The translations under genes were made by a program, and so were the position numbers. This document shows, piece after piece, positions 19,801 through 28,632 of a stretch of DNA of 64,000 bases. The stretch covers positions 41,064 through 105,063 of the forward strand of contig NZ_SPVG01000023.1 of NCBI RefSeq assembly GCF_004614165.1. Reading direction: 5' to 3'. Every line of letters begins with the position of its first letter. Positions within the stretch are counted from its first letter, which is position 1. Below the pieces are notes generated by a model that did not search any database, was not told the DNA's origin, and was given only the letters and a program-made list of their open reading frames with translations. This DNA is from Duganella callida (GTDB lineage Bacteria > Pseudomonadota > Gammaproteobacteria > Burkholderiales > Burkholderiaceae_D).

Positions 19801-20248
19801 TTGCCAGGTCGCTGGCGCTGATGCTGGTGCCGGCGCCCATCGCGGTGCGCGAGAACTTGTCCGAACGGTTGTTGCTGCCGGCCACGGTCACGGTCTGCAT
19901 CGCCGCGCCCAGGGTAGCGTCCACGTTGGCGGTTTCGGCCAGCTGAATGTACACGCCTTCACGCTTCTCGGTCACGCCATCCTTGGTGATGGTGATGGTG
20001 TACGGACCGCCGGTACGCAGACCGCGCTGGACATAACGACCCTCGGCGTCGGTGACGACGTTGGTGACCGAACCCGATTCGTTGTGCACGATGGAGACCA
20101 CCGCACCAGCGGCCGGCTTGCCGTCGCCGGTGACGATGTGGCCACCGATCGCCGACGTCGTGTTCTGTGCCATGGCCGGTACTGTCGCGAGTGCGATAGA
20201 CAGGCTGAGCGCCATCTGCGTCAGCTTGAGCCGTTTATGATTGATCAT
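16832..20248 (-). CDS. Oar-like TonB-dependent receptor with carboxypeptidase-regulatory domain
   Basis: 1138-residue outer-membrane protein. It has a signal peptide ending VPAMA|Q and an N-terminal carboxypeptidase-regulatory-like domain (about 33-115, GHIVTGDGKPAAGAVVSIVHNESGSV and later). A plug with SLTIDGVSVNDTFGLEASGS follows, then a long barrel ending ATVKYEF. The size and N-terminal domain match the Oar/large TonB receptor group that imports bulky ligands. It stands between the nuclease/nucleotidase operon and the purine-degradation operon, so nucleosides, oligonucleotides or purines are candidate cargo; this is context only. A terminator follows its stop. Confidence 0.9.
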   Translation of the reverse strand: MINHKRLKLTQMALSLSIALATVPAMAQNTTSAIGGHIVTGDGKPAAGAVVSIVHNESGSVTNVVTDAEGRYVQRGLRTGGPYTITITKDGVTEKREGVYIQLAETANVDATLGAAMQTVTVAGSNNRSDKFSRTAMGAGTSISASDLAIQGSINRNLQDYARADPRVSQTDKERGEMSVAGQNSRYNSLTIDGVSVNDTFGLEASGSPTAKQPISIEAIQSVQINVANYDVTQKGYTGGNINAVTKSGTNTVKGSVYYVFRNDKLAGDRYNASTDTYAAPAPFKETTKGGTLGFPIIKDKLFMFAGWEKLESTRTAPAFGPLGSSVTNVGITPSAIASAQAIAKNTYGIDIGNSDVPSGTALNVTDKLVKVDWNINENHRAMFRYSKTDQSEPQFTGLSATGISLNSEWYQQNKTIETKVAQLLSDWTPTFSTEFKLSTRDYDSLPKLNSTLPLIGLQFSGALPAGTPSTVSSANRFLNFGTDNSRQRNILGTKTTDAYGAGNWSLGDHEVKFGGDYSKNKVYNAFLQNVWGNYTFGCINNVNYQFLNSSTFNCATATNAQVEAAVLENFRRGRPTSYSVQVANPGLTLDDAVAQFDMKNYGGFAQDTWTVNKNLTVNYGIRYDKTAVGGRPLRNATVALAPVAGNPATGARATGGFGLDNTNTFDGQDLIQPRVGFNYTFDSERKMQVRGGAGLFQGSALTVWLSNPFSNTGVQTRTVGCGISGYAACPTTDGLFRADINNQVTSFTGSIPAANVDVLAPGLRQPSVWKSNIALETELPWYNLVLGLEYLNTKAKDAIYYQNANLGLPTKTGTDGRPLYYNAQGYNTACWSATGSSITNGACTGFTAKALSNSAFNNVLVATKTDKGGSNVATVSLSRPMMNGWNWSLAYTYTSAKEVSPLTSSTSSSNYASRSIFNPNEEVNANSNYLVKDRISALVNFRKRLIGSYNTTLGIFYEGRSGKPYSWTVNNDLNGDGLAGNDLMFIPSAPGSGQVVFYGDTATNHANEDKFWSIVNGNSILKKSAGGVVGRNTDFAPWTNSFDVRIAQEIPGLFKGNKGTFSLDIFNFGNLLNKKWGHINEVGFQTNGGLARSFVDYQGLDAQGRYIYRVRDVETVDIRQVKGESQWAIQATVKYEF

Positions 20249-20812
20249 TGTATAACCCCAATAAAGACTAATAGTTATTGAGACCCTGCGGTAACAGAGC
20301 CCCTCTTACGTTTGCTGCAACTGGTTCCGACCGTCCAAACCCCGGCGTGCCAGTGGGCAGCGGGTGAGTGTACATGGCCAATATGTCACGGTGATGACGC
20401 AGAAATCTGGATAAATAGGGCAAGAAACTTGCTGTTTTGGATCGATTTTTCCGAACTATGCCACTAAGCAAAAATGCATGACAAATACGATTTACCTTGG
20501 CAATTCAGATGATAAACGTCTAAATAAGTCATGCCGAGGTAACAATTTCATGCAGGAAGTGACAAGCGGAAAACGGGACGCCGGAATTATATGTCACAAG
20601 CTGTAACATGAATTCCTTTCATTGCCTATTTAATAATAATGTCGAGCGCGCATACTAAATTATGTCGCAAGATGGCCACATAGTTAGCAGAATTGAAGTT
20701 TCTCCTGATAACTACTGGCATTTGTGACAACGCGAAGAACAGCGTTGTGCGGGGCAGATTTTTGTAACAAGATGGCCGGTTGTGGGATCCATACGACAAC
20801 CGGCCGACCGCA
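20249..20812. other. AT-rich intergenic region upstream of the Oar-like receptor gene (564 bp)
   Basis: No gene is supported; the frames present are short and unlike the local coding bias. It should hold the receptor promoter and the ada terminator hairpin. A 10-base direct repeat CAAGATGGCC occurs at 20668-20677 and 20768-20777, exactly 100 bases apart. Confidence 0.6.
20774..20805 (-). terminator. Hairpin after the adenosine deaminase gene
   Basis: GGCCGGTTGT (20774-20783) pairs perfectly with ACAACCGGCC (20796-20805). It lies just past the stop of the minus-strand operon. The following minus-strand bases are only weakly T-rich (ATCTTGTTAC), so termination strength is uncertain. Confidence 0.6.
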
Positions 20813-22300
20813 TCAGCGTCCGGCGCGCGGCTGGGCGGTGCTGATCTCGGCTTCGAATTTGGCAAACTTGCCGTCCAAAGCCTTCAAAAGACGTTGTTTA
20901 TCCGCATCGGCCAGGAAGGAATAACGGATGCTATCGTATGACAGTTTTTTGACTTCGGCGTAATCGGGCTGATATTGGGCCGCGTACTGCACGTACTCGC
21001 CCGACAGGTTGTTACGCGACACGCCGGCGTCGTCGGTCGACAGCACGAACGGCACACCGAACTTGCGGTACAAGGTGACCGGGTGGGCCTGCCCTTTTAC
21101 GCCCAAAATAAAGTCGTTACTGGACAAATTGACCTCGACCGCGATCTTGTCATCGCGCATTTTTTTCATGATCGCCAGCGGGTTCGATTCATGCGCGATG
21201 TCCATGCCGTGGCCGATGCGGTTGGCACCGGCGACGTCGATGGCCTGCCTGATGTGGAAGGTCAGCCCCTCCGGCGGCACCATGCCCAGCGACAGTTCGC
21301 CGGCGTGCAGCGCCAGTTTCACGGTCGGATATTTCGCCTTCAGGAATTTATACATCTGCATGTGCAGCGCATAGTCGCGCATCGACACGTTGACGCTTTC
21401 CTGGCCGACGATGTTGATGCCGACGATCTTCGGATGGCTGGACGCCAGCACGAAGCTGGACAGGATCTGCGAATACACCTGCGACGGCGACAGGAAGCGC
21501 AGCGCGAACGGCTGATAGCGCAGCGTGAAGTTATCGTCGTCGATGCCCGCGCCTGCGCTATCGACATTGGCCTTGTACGAGGCGATCCAGCCCTGGAAAG
21601 CCTGATCCTGCTCCAGCCTGGCGCTGAGGGCGGCGAAATCCGCCTCGCCGACGCCGCCGGCCAGCGCCTTCCTGTCGAAGTCCACGTCCTGCGCGATCGG
21701 TGCGATTTCGTAGATGGTTTCGATGTAGCTCAGGTTTTCCTGGATGGCGCGCTGCTTCAGGCGTTGCAGGCCGTCGGCGGCGTTGGTCGAGGCGACCGGG
21801 CCAAAGTAGGCGAAGGTGTCGAAGAACTGGCGGTCCGGCGGCGACTGGATCGCACCGTGGTTGTAGAAGTCCTTGTCCGACCAGCGCTGCAGCAGGTTGG
21901 CCAGCACGGTGTTGTCGTTCATGACATCCTGGCCGGACAGGCAGACACGGTCGGCGGCGGGACGCGCCTGATCGGCCTTGGTCACCTGCTTGTCGACGTT
22001 GATCTGGTAGGTGCTCTTGTTGACGCAATAGCCCTGCTTGTCCACCCATTCCAGATACTGCTCGGCATAGATCGCGCCCGAGTAGTGGTGATGCAGGTCG
22101 CCGCCCTTGGGCATCATGGTGAAGAACATCGTCAGCTCGGCCAGTTTCGGCTCCTTCGCGTTGACCAGCGAGGCGAAATAGCGCCTGGTGGCTTCCTCGT
22201 TGCCGCTGGCGGCCTGCGCGCCTTGCGGCATGGCGCAGAACACGGCGGCGGCCAGCGCGGCCGCCCTCAGTGTGGCGATGCTGGCGATGTGATTCTTCAT
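20813..22300 (-). CDS. Exported adenosine deaminase
   Basis: 495-residue enzyme, longer than the roughly 330-residue cytoplasmic ADA, with a signal peptide (about 1-30, ending GAQA|A). The zinc/catalytic motifs are GDLHHHYSGA (His70, His72), LALHAGE, NRIGHGMD and VLSTDDAGVSR. It resembles the secreted ADA/CECR1-like group and should turn adenosine into inosine in the periplasm or outside. It is the last gene of the minus-strand purine operon, 17 bases after guaD. Placing deamination before uptake fits with the secreted nuclease and nucleotidase nearby. Confidence 0.92.
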   Translation of the reverse strand: MKNHIASIATLRAAALAAAVFCAMPQGAQAASGNEEATRRYFASLVNAKEPKLAELTMFFTMMPKGGDLHHHYSGAIYAEQYLEWVDKQGYCVNKSTYQINVDKQVTKADQARPAADRVCLSGQDVMNDNTVLANLLQRWSDKDFYNHGAIQSPPDRQFFDTFAYFGPVASTNAADGLQRLKQRAIQENLSYIETIYEIAPIAQDVDFDRKALAGGVGEADFAALSARLEQDQAFQGWIASYKANVDSAGAGIDDDNFTLRYQPFALRFLSPSQVYSQILSSFVLASSHPKIVGINIVGQESVNVSMRDYALHMQMYKFLKAKYPTVKLALHAGELSLGMVPPEGLTFHIRQAIDVAGANRIGHGMDIAHESNPLAIMKKMRDDKIAVEVNLSSNDFILGVKGQAHPVTLYRKFGVPFVLSTDDAGVSRNNLSGEYVQYAAQYQPDYAEVKKLSYDSIRYSFLADADKQRLLKALDGKFAKFEAEISTAQPRAGR

Positions 22301-22317
22301 TAGTCTTCCAATCCGAA

Positions 22318-23625
22318 TTAAGTGGTTTCGCGGACATGCACCTGCTGGCCGGCGGCGTAGGTCGCGGCAATCGCGCGGTCGTCGCCCAGCAAGGCCAGCG
22401 CGAACAGCAGTTCTTCCAGGCTGTTGACACGCGCCGTCCGGCGCTGCAGCAGCGGCGTGGCCTGCGGATCGATGACGATGAAGTCCGCTTCCGCCCCCTG
22501 GACAAAGCTGCCTACCGTGCCTTCCAGCTGCATGGCGCGCGCGGCGCCCAGCGTGGCCAGGTAGAACATGCGCAGGGCCGGCAGGTAACTGCCCTTCAAG
22601 CGCGCTACTTTATAGGCTTCATTCATCGTTTGCAACATGGAGAACGAGGTGCCGCCGCCGACATCGGTGGCCAGCGACAGCGGCACGCCCGCCGCGTCGG
22701 CGCGCTCGAAGTCGAACAGGCCGCTGCCCAGGAACAGGTTGGAGGTCGGGCAGATGGCGGCGGCCGACCGCGTCTCCGCCATGCGCTGGCGGTCGCGCTC
22801 ATCGAGCCAGATGCAGTGGCCATACATGGCGCGCGGGCGCATCATGCCGTAGCTGTCGTAGACGTCGATATAGCTGCGCGAGTTGGGGAACAGCTCGCGC
22901 ACCCAGGCGCATTCGGCCTCGTTCTCGGAAACATGGGTCTGGATGAAGGTGTCCGGATAGGCGAGCGCCAGCTCACCCGCCAGCTGCAATTGCGCTTCGG
23001 TGGAGGTCGGCGCGAAGCGCGGCGTGATCGCGTACAGCGCGCGGCCGCGCTTGTGCCAACGCTGGATCAGCGCCTCGGTGTCGCGCGCGCTGGTTTCGGC
23101 GGTATCGCGCAGGAAGTCGGGGCAGTTCCGGTCCATCATCACCTTGCCGGCCACCATGCGCAGGTTGCGCTGTTCGGCGGCGGCGAAGAAGGCGTCCACC
23201 GATTGCGGATGCACGGTGCAGTAGACCATGGCGGTGGTGGTGCCGCAGCGTAGCAGCTCGTCGAGGAAGAAATCGGCGACGTTGGCGGCATGGTGGCTGT
23301 CCTCGAACTGGCGCTCGGACGGGAAGGTGTAAGTCTCCAGCCATGGCAGCAGGCCCGCCGACGGCGAGGCGATCATGTCGGTCTGGGGATAGTGCAGATG
23401 GGTGTCGATAAAGCCCGGCATCAGCAGCTTGCCGCTGTAGTCGTGCACCACGGCGCCGGGCGGCAGTGTGGCGTGCAGCGCGGCATAGTCGCCGGCCGCC
23501 TGGACTTTGCCGTCGGCGACGATCAGCAAGCCGTCTTCGAACCAGTCGTGCGACTGTGCGCTGAAGGCCGGATCGGCGAGAAAGTGCAGCAAGCTGCCAC
23601 GATAGGCTTGCAGGTTGGAGGTCAT
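22318..23625 (-). CDS. guaD: Guanine deaminase
   Basis: 435-residue zinc amidohydrolase converting guanine to xanthine in the cytoplasm. Visible motifs are PGFIDTHLHYPQTDMI (metal histidines), HVSENEAECAWV, YGHCIWL, ICPTSNLFLGSGLF and ATDVGGGTSFSML, all characteristic of GuaD. The ATG at 23625 is chosen over a long upstream open frame that overlaps xdhC in another frame. It lies 29 bases after xdhC and feeds xanthine to the dehydrogenase encoded just upstream in the same operon. Confidence 0.95.
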   Translation of the reverse strand: MTSNLQAYRGSLLHFLADPAFSAQSHDWFEDGLLIVADGKVQAAGDYAALHATLPPGAVVHDYSGKLLMPGFIDTHLHYPQTDMIASPSAGLLPWLETYTFPSERQFEDSHHAANVADFFLDELLRCGTTTAMVYCTVHPQSVDAFFAAAEQRNLRMVAGKVMMDRNCPDFLRDTAETSARDTEALIQRWHKRGRALYAITPRFAPTSTEAQLQLAGELALAYPDTFIQTHVSENEAECAWVRELFPNSRSYIDVYDSYGMMRPRAMYGHCIWLDERDRQRMAETRSAAAICPTSNLFLGSGLFDFERADAAGVPLSLATDVGGGTSFSMLQTMNEAYKVARLKGSYLPALRMFYLATLGAARAMQLEGTVGSFVQGAEADFIVIDPQATPLLQRRTARVNSLEELLFALALLGDDRAIAATYAAGQQVHVRETT

Positions 23626-23654
23626 AAGGTCTTTCTTGAACTTGAATGCGAATA

Positions 23655-24818
23655 TTAGCTTGCGGCGGCCAGACGTACCGGCGTGCCTGCGTTCAGCGCG
23701 GCGATCTGCTGCTGTTCCCACACCATCAGCAGCTGCGCGCACACCGAGGCGGCGATGGCGGCCGGCAGTTTGCTGGTGATGCCGGGCAGGCCGATGGGGC
23801 ACACCATGGCGTCGATGCGCTGCGGCGGGATGTCGCGCGCGGCCATGCGCCGCTCGAACTGCACGCGCTTGGTTTGGGAGCCGATCAGGCCGAACCAGCC
23901 GACATCATCGCGCCGCAATATCGCCTCGCTCAGCCGCTGATCGAGCGCGTGGCTGTGGGTCATCACCAGGTAGCTGGCGTTCGGCGGCGCGGCGGCCACC
24001 AGGGCTTCCGGCAGATCGGTCGCTTCCACCGTCACGTTGGGCGGGATGGCGGCGGGGAACATGTCCTCCCGCTCATCGACCCAGGTGACGGTGCAGGGCA
24101 GTTCGCCCAGCATGCGCACGATCGCCGCGCCGACATGGCCGGCGCCGAATAGTACCAGATGCGCGCGCGGCGCGAGGCAGGGGTCCACAAGCCAGCGCCT
24201 GCCGGCGGCGTCGCGCAAGACATGGGTGCCGCGCTGGCGGTCGATCTGTGGCATGTCGGCGCCGACAAGCGCCAGGTCGGGTCGTGCCTGATCGCCATGC
24301 ACCGACTGCGGGAAGCCGTCCGCTGCCTTGGGTCGCCCGGCCGCCGGGAGGCCGGCGACGATGGCGCCATCGGCATCGAGCAATAGCGACATTGACGGGC
24401 CATCGATGGCGCTGAGGCGCCAGTTGTCTTCGCGGCGGCGCGCTCGCAAGCTTGCCAGCACCGCACCGAGCGCAGGATCGACGAACTCGAACGCCAGGTG
24501 CACCACACCGCCGCAGCACTGGCCGAGGCGCGGGCCGAGCGGATAGCGCTCGATCCGTGCAGCGGCCGACCAGCCATGGCGCTGAACGAGGCTGGCGCTG
24601 GCCTCGGCATCGGCGGCGGCATCTGCACTCGCCAGCATCATGCGCGCCTGCTCGACTGCGCACATTTCGAGATGGCCGCCGCCGATGGTGTCGTACTGGC
24701 CGCGCGCCGTCACCAGCATACGGGCGCCGGGCTCGCGCGGGCCGGAGCCTTCCACGATCGCCACGGTCACCAGCACCGCCGGTTCCGCAATCCGCGCTGT
24801 CAGCCACTCGTCCATCAT
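23655..24818 (-). CDS. xdhC: Xanthine dehydrogenase accessory protein (molybdenum cofactor insertion)
   Basis: 387-residue XdhC/CoxI-family chaperone that binds sulfurated molybdenum cofactor and loads it into xanthine dehydrogenase. The N-terminal XdhC domain shows VTVAIVEGSGPREPGARMLV, GGGHLE and LGPRLGQCCGG. The C-terminal Rossmann domain shows LFGAGHVG and SYLVMTHSHALDQ, ending LPGITSKLPAAIAAS. It overlaps xdhB by ATGA, the typical coupled arrangement. It is rather longer than many XdhC proteins (about 280-350), with extra residues around 170-200. Confidence 0.95.
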   Translation of the reverse strand: MMDEWLTARIAEPAVLVTVAIVEGSGPREPGARMLVTARGQYDTIGGGHLEMCAVEQARMMLASADAAADAEASASLVQRHGWSAAARIERYPLGPRLGQCCGGVVHLAFEFVDPALGAVLASLRARRREDNWRLSAIDGPSMSLLLDADGAIVAGLPAAGRPKAADGFPQSVHGDQARPDLALVGADMPQIDRQRGTHVLRDAAGRRWLVDPCLAPRAHLVLFGAGHVGAAIVRMLGELPCTVTWVDEREDMFPAAIPPNVTVEATDLPEALVAAAPPNASYLVMTHSHALDQRLSEAILRRDDVGWFGLIGSQTKRVQFERRMAARDIPPQRIDAMVCPIGLPGITSKLPAAIAASVCAQLLMVWEQQQIAALNAGTPVRLAAAS

Positions 24819-27148
24819 GCCGCCATTTCCACCGCGGAGATGGCCCGCAGTATCTCTTCGCTGGTGGCCGGTGCATGCAACGGCGGATTCACCTTGTGCC
24901 CGCCCACCGACGAAATCGCGTCGCGTATCGCAAAGAACACCGAAAACGGCAGCAGCAAAGGCGGTTCGCCCACCGCCTTGGAGCGGTGGATGCTGTCCTC
25001 CACATTGCTGTTATCGAACAGCTTGACGCGGAAGTCCTCGGGGCAGTCCGAGATACCGGGGATCTTGTAAGTCGACGGCGCGTGCGTCATCAGCTTGCCG
25101 GCGGGATTCCACCACAACTGCTCGGTGGTCAGCCAGCCCATGCCCTGGATAAACGCTCCCTCCACCTGGCCGATATCGATGGCCGGATTCAGAGAGCGTC
25201 CCGCATCGTACAGGGCGTCGGCGCGCAGCAGCTTCCATTCGCCAGTCAGCGTATCGACCACCACCTCGGACACGGCCGCGCCGTAGGCATAGTAGGAGAA
25301 CGGATGGCCGCTCATGGTCTTCGGGTCCCAGTGCAGGCCCGGCGTGGCGTAAAAACCGTCCGACCACAACTGCACGCGCGCCAGATACGCCTTCTGCACC
25401 AGCTCCGGAAACGCCACCTTGTGACCATTCACATGAACGTGATTATCGAAGAAGCGCACCGGCTGGCCATCCTCATCGCCATACAGTTTGACCGCATACG
25501 CCGCCAGACGCTCGCGTATCTGCCGCGCCGCATCCTGCGCCGCCTTGCCGTTCAGGTCCGCGCCGGTGGAGGCCGCCGTCGCCGAGGTATTCGCCACCTT
25601 GCTGGTGTCGGTGGCCATGATGCGCAGCTGGGACATGTCCAGTCCCAGCTCATGCGCCACCACCTGCAGTACCTTGGTGTTGATGCCCTGCCCCATCTCC
25701 GTGCCGCCGTGATTGACCAGCACGGAGCCGTCGACATACACATGCACCAGCGCGCCCGCCTGATTCAGATGGGTCACATTGAAGGCGATGCCGAACTTCA
25801 GCGGCGTCAGCGCCAGTCCCTTCTTCAGCACCGGGCTGGCGGCGTTGAACGCCTCCACTGCCTGGCGGCGTGCGCGGTAATCGCTGCTCTGCTCCAGCTC
25901 CGCCGTCAGCGCCTCGATCACGTTATCGACGATCTCCTGGCCATACGGCGTCACATTGCGCTCGGTCTTTCCGTAGAAATTCAGACGGCGGATATCCAGC
26001 GCGTCGCGCCCCAGATTGCGCGCAATCTCATCGATGATGTATTCGATCGCAATCGCGCCTTGCGGACCGCCGAAACCACGGAACGCCGTATTCGACTGCG
26101 TATTGGTCTTGCCGCAGCCGGCGCGGATATCCACATCCGACAGATAGTAGGCGTTATCGAAGTGGCACACCGCGCGCGTCGCCACCGGCCCGGACAGATC
26201 GGCCGAAAAACCGGCGCGCAAGGTCATGTCCACCCGCGCTGCCAGGATCTTGCCGTCGCCGTCGTAGCCGACTTCGTATTCATAATAGAAGCAATGGCGC
26301 TTGCCGGTGACCAGCATATCGTCATCCCGGTCGGCACGCAGCTTGACCGGGCGGCGCAATTTGGACGCCGCGATGCCGGCCGACGCCGCCCACAAGGCCG
26401 ACTGCGATTCCTTGCCGCCGAAACCGCCGCCCATGCGCCGGCACTCAACCTGCACCTTGTGCGAATGGACGCCGATGGCATGCGCCACCACGTGCTGCAT
26501 CTCGCTCGGATGCTGGGTCGAGCACTGCACCAGCAGCGCATCGTCTTCCTTGGGAATCGCGTAGGCGATCTGGCCCTCGAGATAAAACTGTTCCTGGCCG
26601 CCGACGAACAGCTGCCCCTTCACCACATGCGGCGCCTTCTCGAACGCGGCCTGATAGTCGCCTCGCTTCAGCTGCATGGGCGGCAGCACGTACGCGCCTG
26701 CGGCCTTGGCTTCCTGCGGCGTGAAGATCGCCGGCAATTCCTCATACGTTACCAGCGCGCGGCGCGCGGCGCGGCGCGCGTTGTCGTGCGTGTCGGCCAC
26801 CACCATGAACATCGGCTGGCCGACATACATCACCTCTTCCACCGCCCAGATAGGATCGTCGTGGATGATCGGACCACAGTCGTTGGTGCCGACGATATCG
26901 GCCGCGGTGTACACCGCCACCACGCCAGGCGCGCTGCGCACCGGCGCCAGATCCATGGCCGTGATGCGCGCATGCGCCTTGGACGACAAGCCCAGCGCCC
27001 CATGCAGCGTGCCGTGCAGCTCGGGGATGTCGTCCGTGTAGGTGGCCTGACCCAGCACGTGCAGCTCGGCCGATTCATGCTTGCGGCCGACGCCGACCGC
27101 CTTCCAGGCCGCTTCGGTAATCACAGTTGGAGCAACGGGTTGATTCAT
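24815..27148 (-). CDS. xdhB: Xanthine dehydrogenase, molybdenum-binding subunit
   Basis: 777-residue large subunit carrying the molybdopterin active site that hydroxylates hypoxanthine and xanthine to urate. Recognisable segments are TYTDDIPELHG near the start, GGQEQFYLEGQ, RRMGGGFGGKES, TAFRGFGGPQG, GGTEMGQGINTKV and the catalytic-glutamate region KAVGEPPLLL. The ATG at 27148 follows the xdhA stop by 11 bases; a longer frame upstream lies inside xdhA and is ignored. It forms an alpha2beta2-type enzyme with the XdhA subunit. Confidence 0.95.
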   Translation of the reverse strand: MNQPVAPTVITEAAWKAVGVGRKHESAELHVLGQATYTDDIPELHGTLHGALGLSSKAHARITAMDLAPVRSAPGVVAVYTAADIVGTNDCGPIIHDDPIWAVEEVMYVGQPMFMVVADTHDNARRAARRALVTYEELPAIFTPQEAKAAGAYVLPPMQLKRGDYQAAFEKAPHVVKGQLFVGGQEQFYLEGQIAYAIPKEDDALLVQCSTQHPSEMQHVVAHAIGVHSHKVQVECRRMGGGFGGKESQSALWAASAGIAASKLRRPVKLRADRDDDMLVTGKRHCFYYEYEVGYDGDGKILAARVDMTLRAGFSADLSGPVATRAVCHFDNAYYLSDVDIRAGCGKTNTQSNTAFRGFGGPQGAIAIEYIIDEIARNLGRDALDIRRLNFYGKTERNVTPYGQEIVDNVIEALTAELEQSSDYRARRQAVEAFNAASPVLKKGLALTPLKFGIAFNVTHLNQAGALVHVYVDGSVLVNHGGTEMGQGINTKVLQVVAHELGLDMSQLRIMATDTSKVANTSATAASTGADLNGKAAQDAARQIRERLAAYAVKLYGDEDGQPVRFFDNHVHVNGHKVAFPELVQKAYLARVQLWSDGFYATPGLHWDPKTMSGHPFSYYAYGAAVSEVVVDTLTGEWKLLRADALYDAGRSLNPAIDIGQVEGAFIQGMGWLTTEQLWWNPAGKLMTHAPSTYKIPGISDCPEDFRVKLFDNSNVEDSIHRSKAVGEPPLLLPFSVFFAIRDAISSVGGHKVNPPLHAPATSEEILRAISAVEMAA

Positions 27149-27159
27149 GATGGCTCCTT

Positions 27160-28629
27160 TCAGGCGCTGACGGCGAAGGCGTTGACCGCCTGCGGCGGCA
27201 GAGGCGCATCGGCGCGCGTCTCCAGCCAGAAACGGCGCAGCAGATTCTGCGCGGTCTGCATGCGGTAGGCGCTGGACGCACGCATGTCCGACAGCGGCGC
27301 AAAGTCCTGTTGCAGCAGATCCATCGCCGTGCGCAGATTGGCTTCGTTCCAGCCCATGCCGGTGAGCGCCGCTTCGGCGCGCGGCGCCCGGCGTGGCGTC
27401 GCCGCCATGCCGCCATACGCGATGCGCGCATCGACCACATGATCGCCATCGAGCGTGAACGCAAACGCCGCGCACACCGCCGAGATGTCCTGGTCGAAGC
27501 GCTTTGCCAGTTTATACGTGCGGAATCGGACATTCGCGCGCGGCAGCGGCACGCGCACCGCCGCCACAAACTCGCCTGGCTGCAGATCCTTTTTCTGATA
27601 ATCGAGATAGAACGCTTCCAGCGGCAGGACGCGACGACCGGCGGCGCCCTGCAGCACCACCTCGCTGCCCAGCGCGATCAGCCATGGCATCGAATCGCCG
27701 ATCGGCGAGCCGTTGGCGACATTGCCGCCCAGCGTACCCGCGTTCCGTATCGGCAGCGAGGCAAACCGCTGCCACAACTCGCTGAGCTCCAGCGGATACA
27801 GTTTGCACAGCGCCGCATACGCATCGTTGAGCGACACGCCCGCGCCGATTTCCAGCATGCCGTCGCGCTCCCGCACCGTTTGCAGTGCGCTGACGTGGCC
27901 CAGATAAATGATATCGCCCAGTTCGCGCATCTGCTTGGTGACCCACAAGCCGATGTCGGTGGACCCGGCCAGCAGCGTCGCCTTGGGATGCGCATCGCGC
28001 AGCGCCACCAGCTCCTCCAGCGTGCGCGGCGCATGGAACGACTGGCCGCGCGCCGTGTAGGTCGCGCCGGCCTCGCGCCGCAAGACTTGCAGTTGCAGCG
28101 TCACGGTCGCGCGATCGAAGTCCGCCTTCGGCAATTCGGTCATGCGCTGCGCCGCGTCGATGATGGGACGATAGCCGGTGCAGCGGCACAGGTTACCGGA
28201 CAGGCAGTCGTCGATTTCCTTGCGCTGCGCCGGCTGGCCATCCTTGTCCAGGTACATGCCCCACAGCGACATCACGAAACCCGGCGTGCAGAAACCGCAC
28301 TGCGAGCCATGGCATTCCACCATCGCCTGCTGCACCGGATGCAGCGCGCCGTCCGGCTGCTGCAGGTCTTCCACCGTGAACAGGGCCTTGCCGTCTAGCG
28401 TGGGCGCGAACTGGATACAGGCGTTCACCGCCTTCATCTCCAGCTGGCCGGCGGCGTTCAGGCTGCCGACCACCACGGTGCAGGCGCCGCAGTCGCCTTC
28501 CGCACAACCTTCCTTGGTGCCAGTGCAGTGCAGATCCTCGCGCAGATGCTGCAGCACGGTGCGGGTCGGCGCGGCGTCATGGATTTCCTGGACGGCGCCA
28601 CGGTAGTAAAAACGAATCGGTTCGGACAT
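27160..28629 (-). CDS. xdhA: Xanthine dehydrogenase, 2Fe-2S/FAD subunit
   Basis: 489-residue small subunit passing electrons from the molybdenum site through two 2Fe-2S clusters to FAD and NAD. Cluster ligands are seen in GCAEGDCGAC (Cys42, 47, 50), CGFC and CRCTGYRP. The FAD domain follows with LLAGSTDIGLWVTKQ and NAGTLGGNVANGSPIGDSMP. It lies 3 bases after puuE in the same operon. Iron-sulfur and FAD parts are fused in one chain, as in the Rhodobacter/Pseudomonas type. Confidence 0.95.
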   Translation of the reverse strand: MSEPIRFYYRGAVQEIHDAAPTRTVLQHLREDLHCTGTKEGCAEGDCGACTVVVGSLNAAGQLEMKAVNACIQFAPTLDGKALFTVEDLQQPDGALHPVQQAMVECHGSQCGFCTPGFVMSLWGMYLDKDGQPAQRKEIDDCLSGNLCRCTGYRPIIDAAQRMTELPKADFDRATVTLQLQVLRREAGATYTARGQSFHAPRTLEELVALRDAHPKATLLAGSTDIGLWVTKQMRELGDIIYLGHVSALQTVRERDGMLEIGAGVSLNDAYAALCKLYPLELSELWQRFASLPIRNAGTLGGNVANGSPIGDSMPWLIALGSEVVLQGAAGRRVLPLEAFYLDYQKKDLQPGEFVAAVRVPLPRANVRFRTYKLAKRFDQDISAVCAAFAFTLDGDHVVDARIAYGGMAATPRRAPRAEAALTGMGWNEANLRTAMDLLQQDFAPLSDMRASSAYRMQTAQNLLRRFWLETRADAPLPPQAVNAFAVSA

Positions 28630-28632
28630 CTC

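Noticed and set aside
13748-20281. A 2177-codon open frame on the plus strand
   Set aside because: It is antisense to the phospholipase D-like, 5'-nucleotidase and Oar receptor genes, low in real motifs and rich in Arg/His/Ala, a normal effect of GC-rich coding DNA on the other strand.
20668-20777. Direct repeat CAAGATGGCC as a possible attachment site
   Set aside because: The 10-base copies are exactly 100 bases apart with no integrase or target-site features; chance or regulatory spacing is more likely.
20626-20865. Small open frame in the AT-rich spacer, minus strand
   Set aside because: It overlaps the end of ada and the hairpin, has no ribosome-binding site and no family resemblance.
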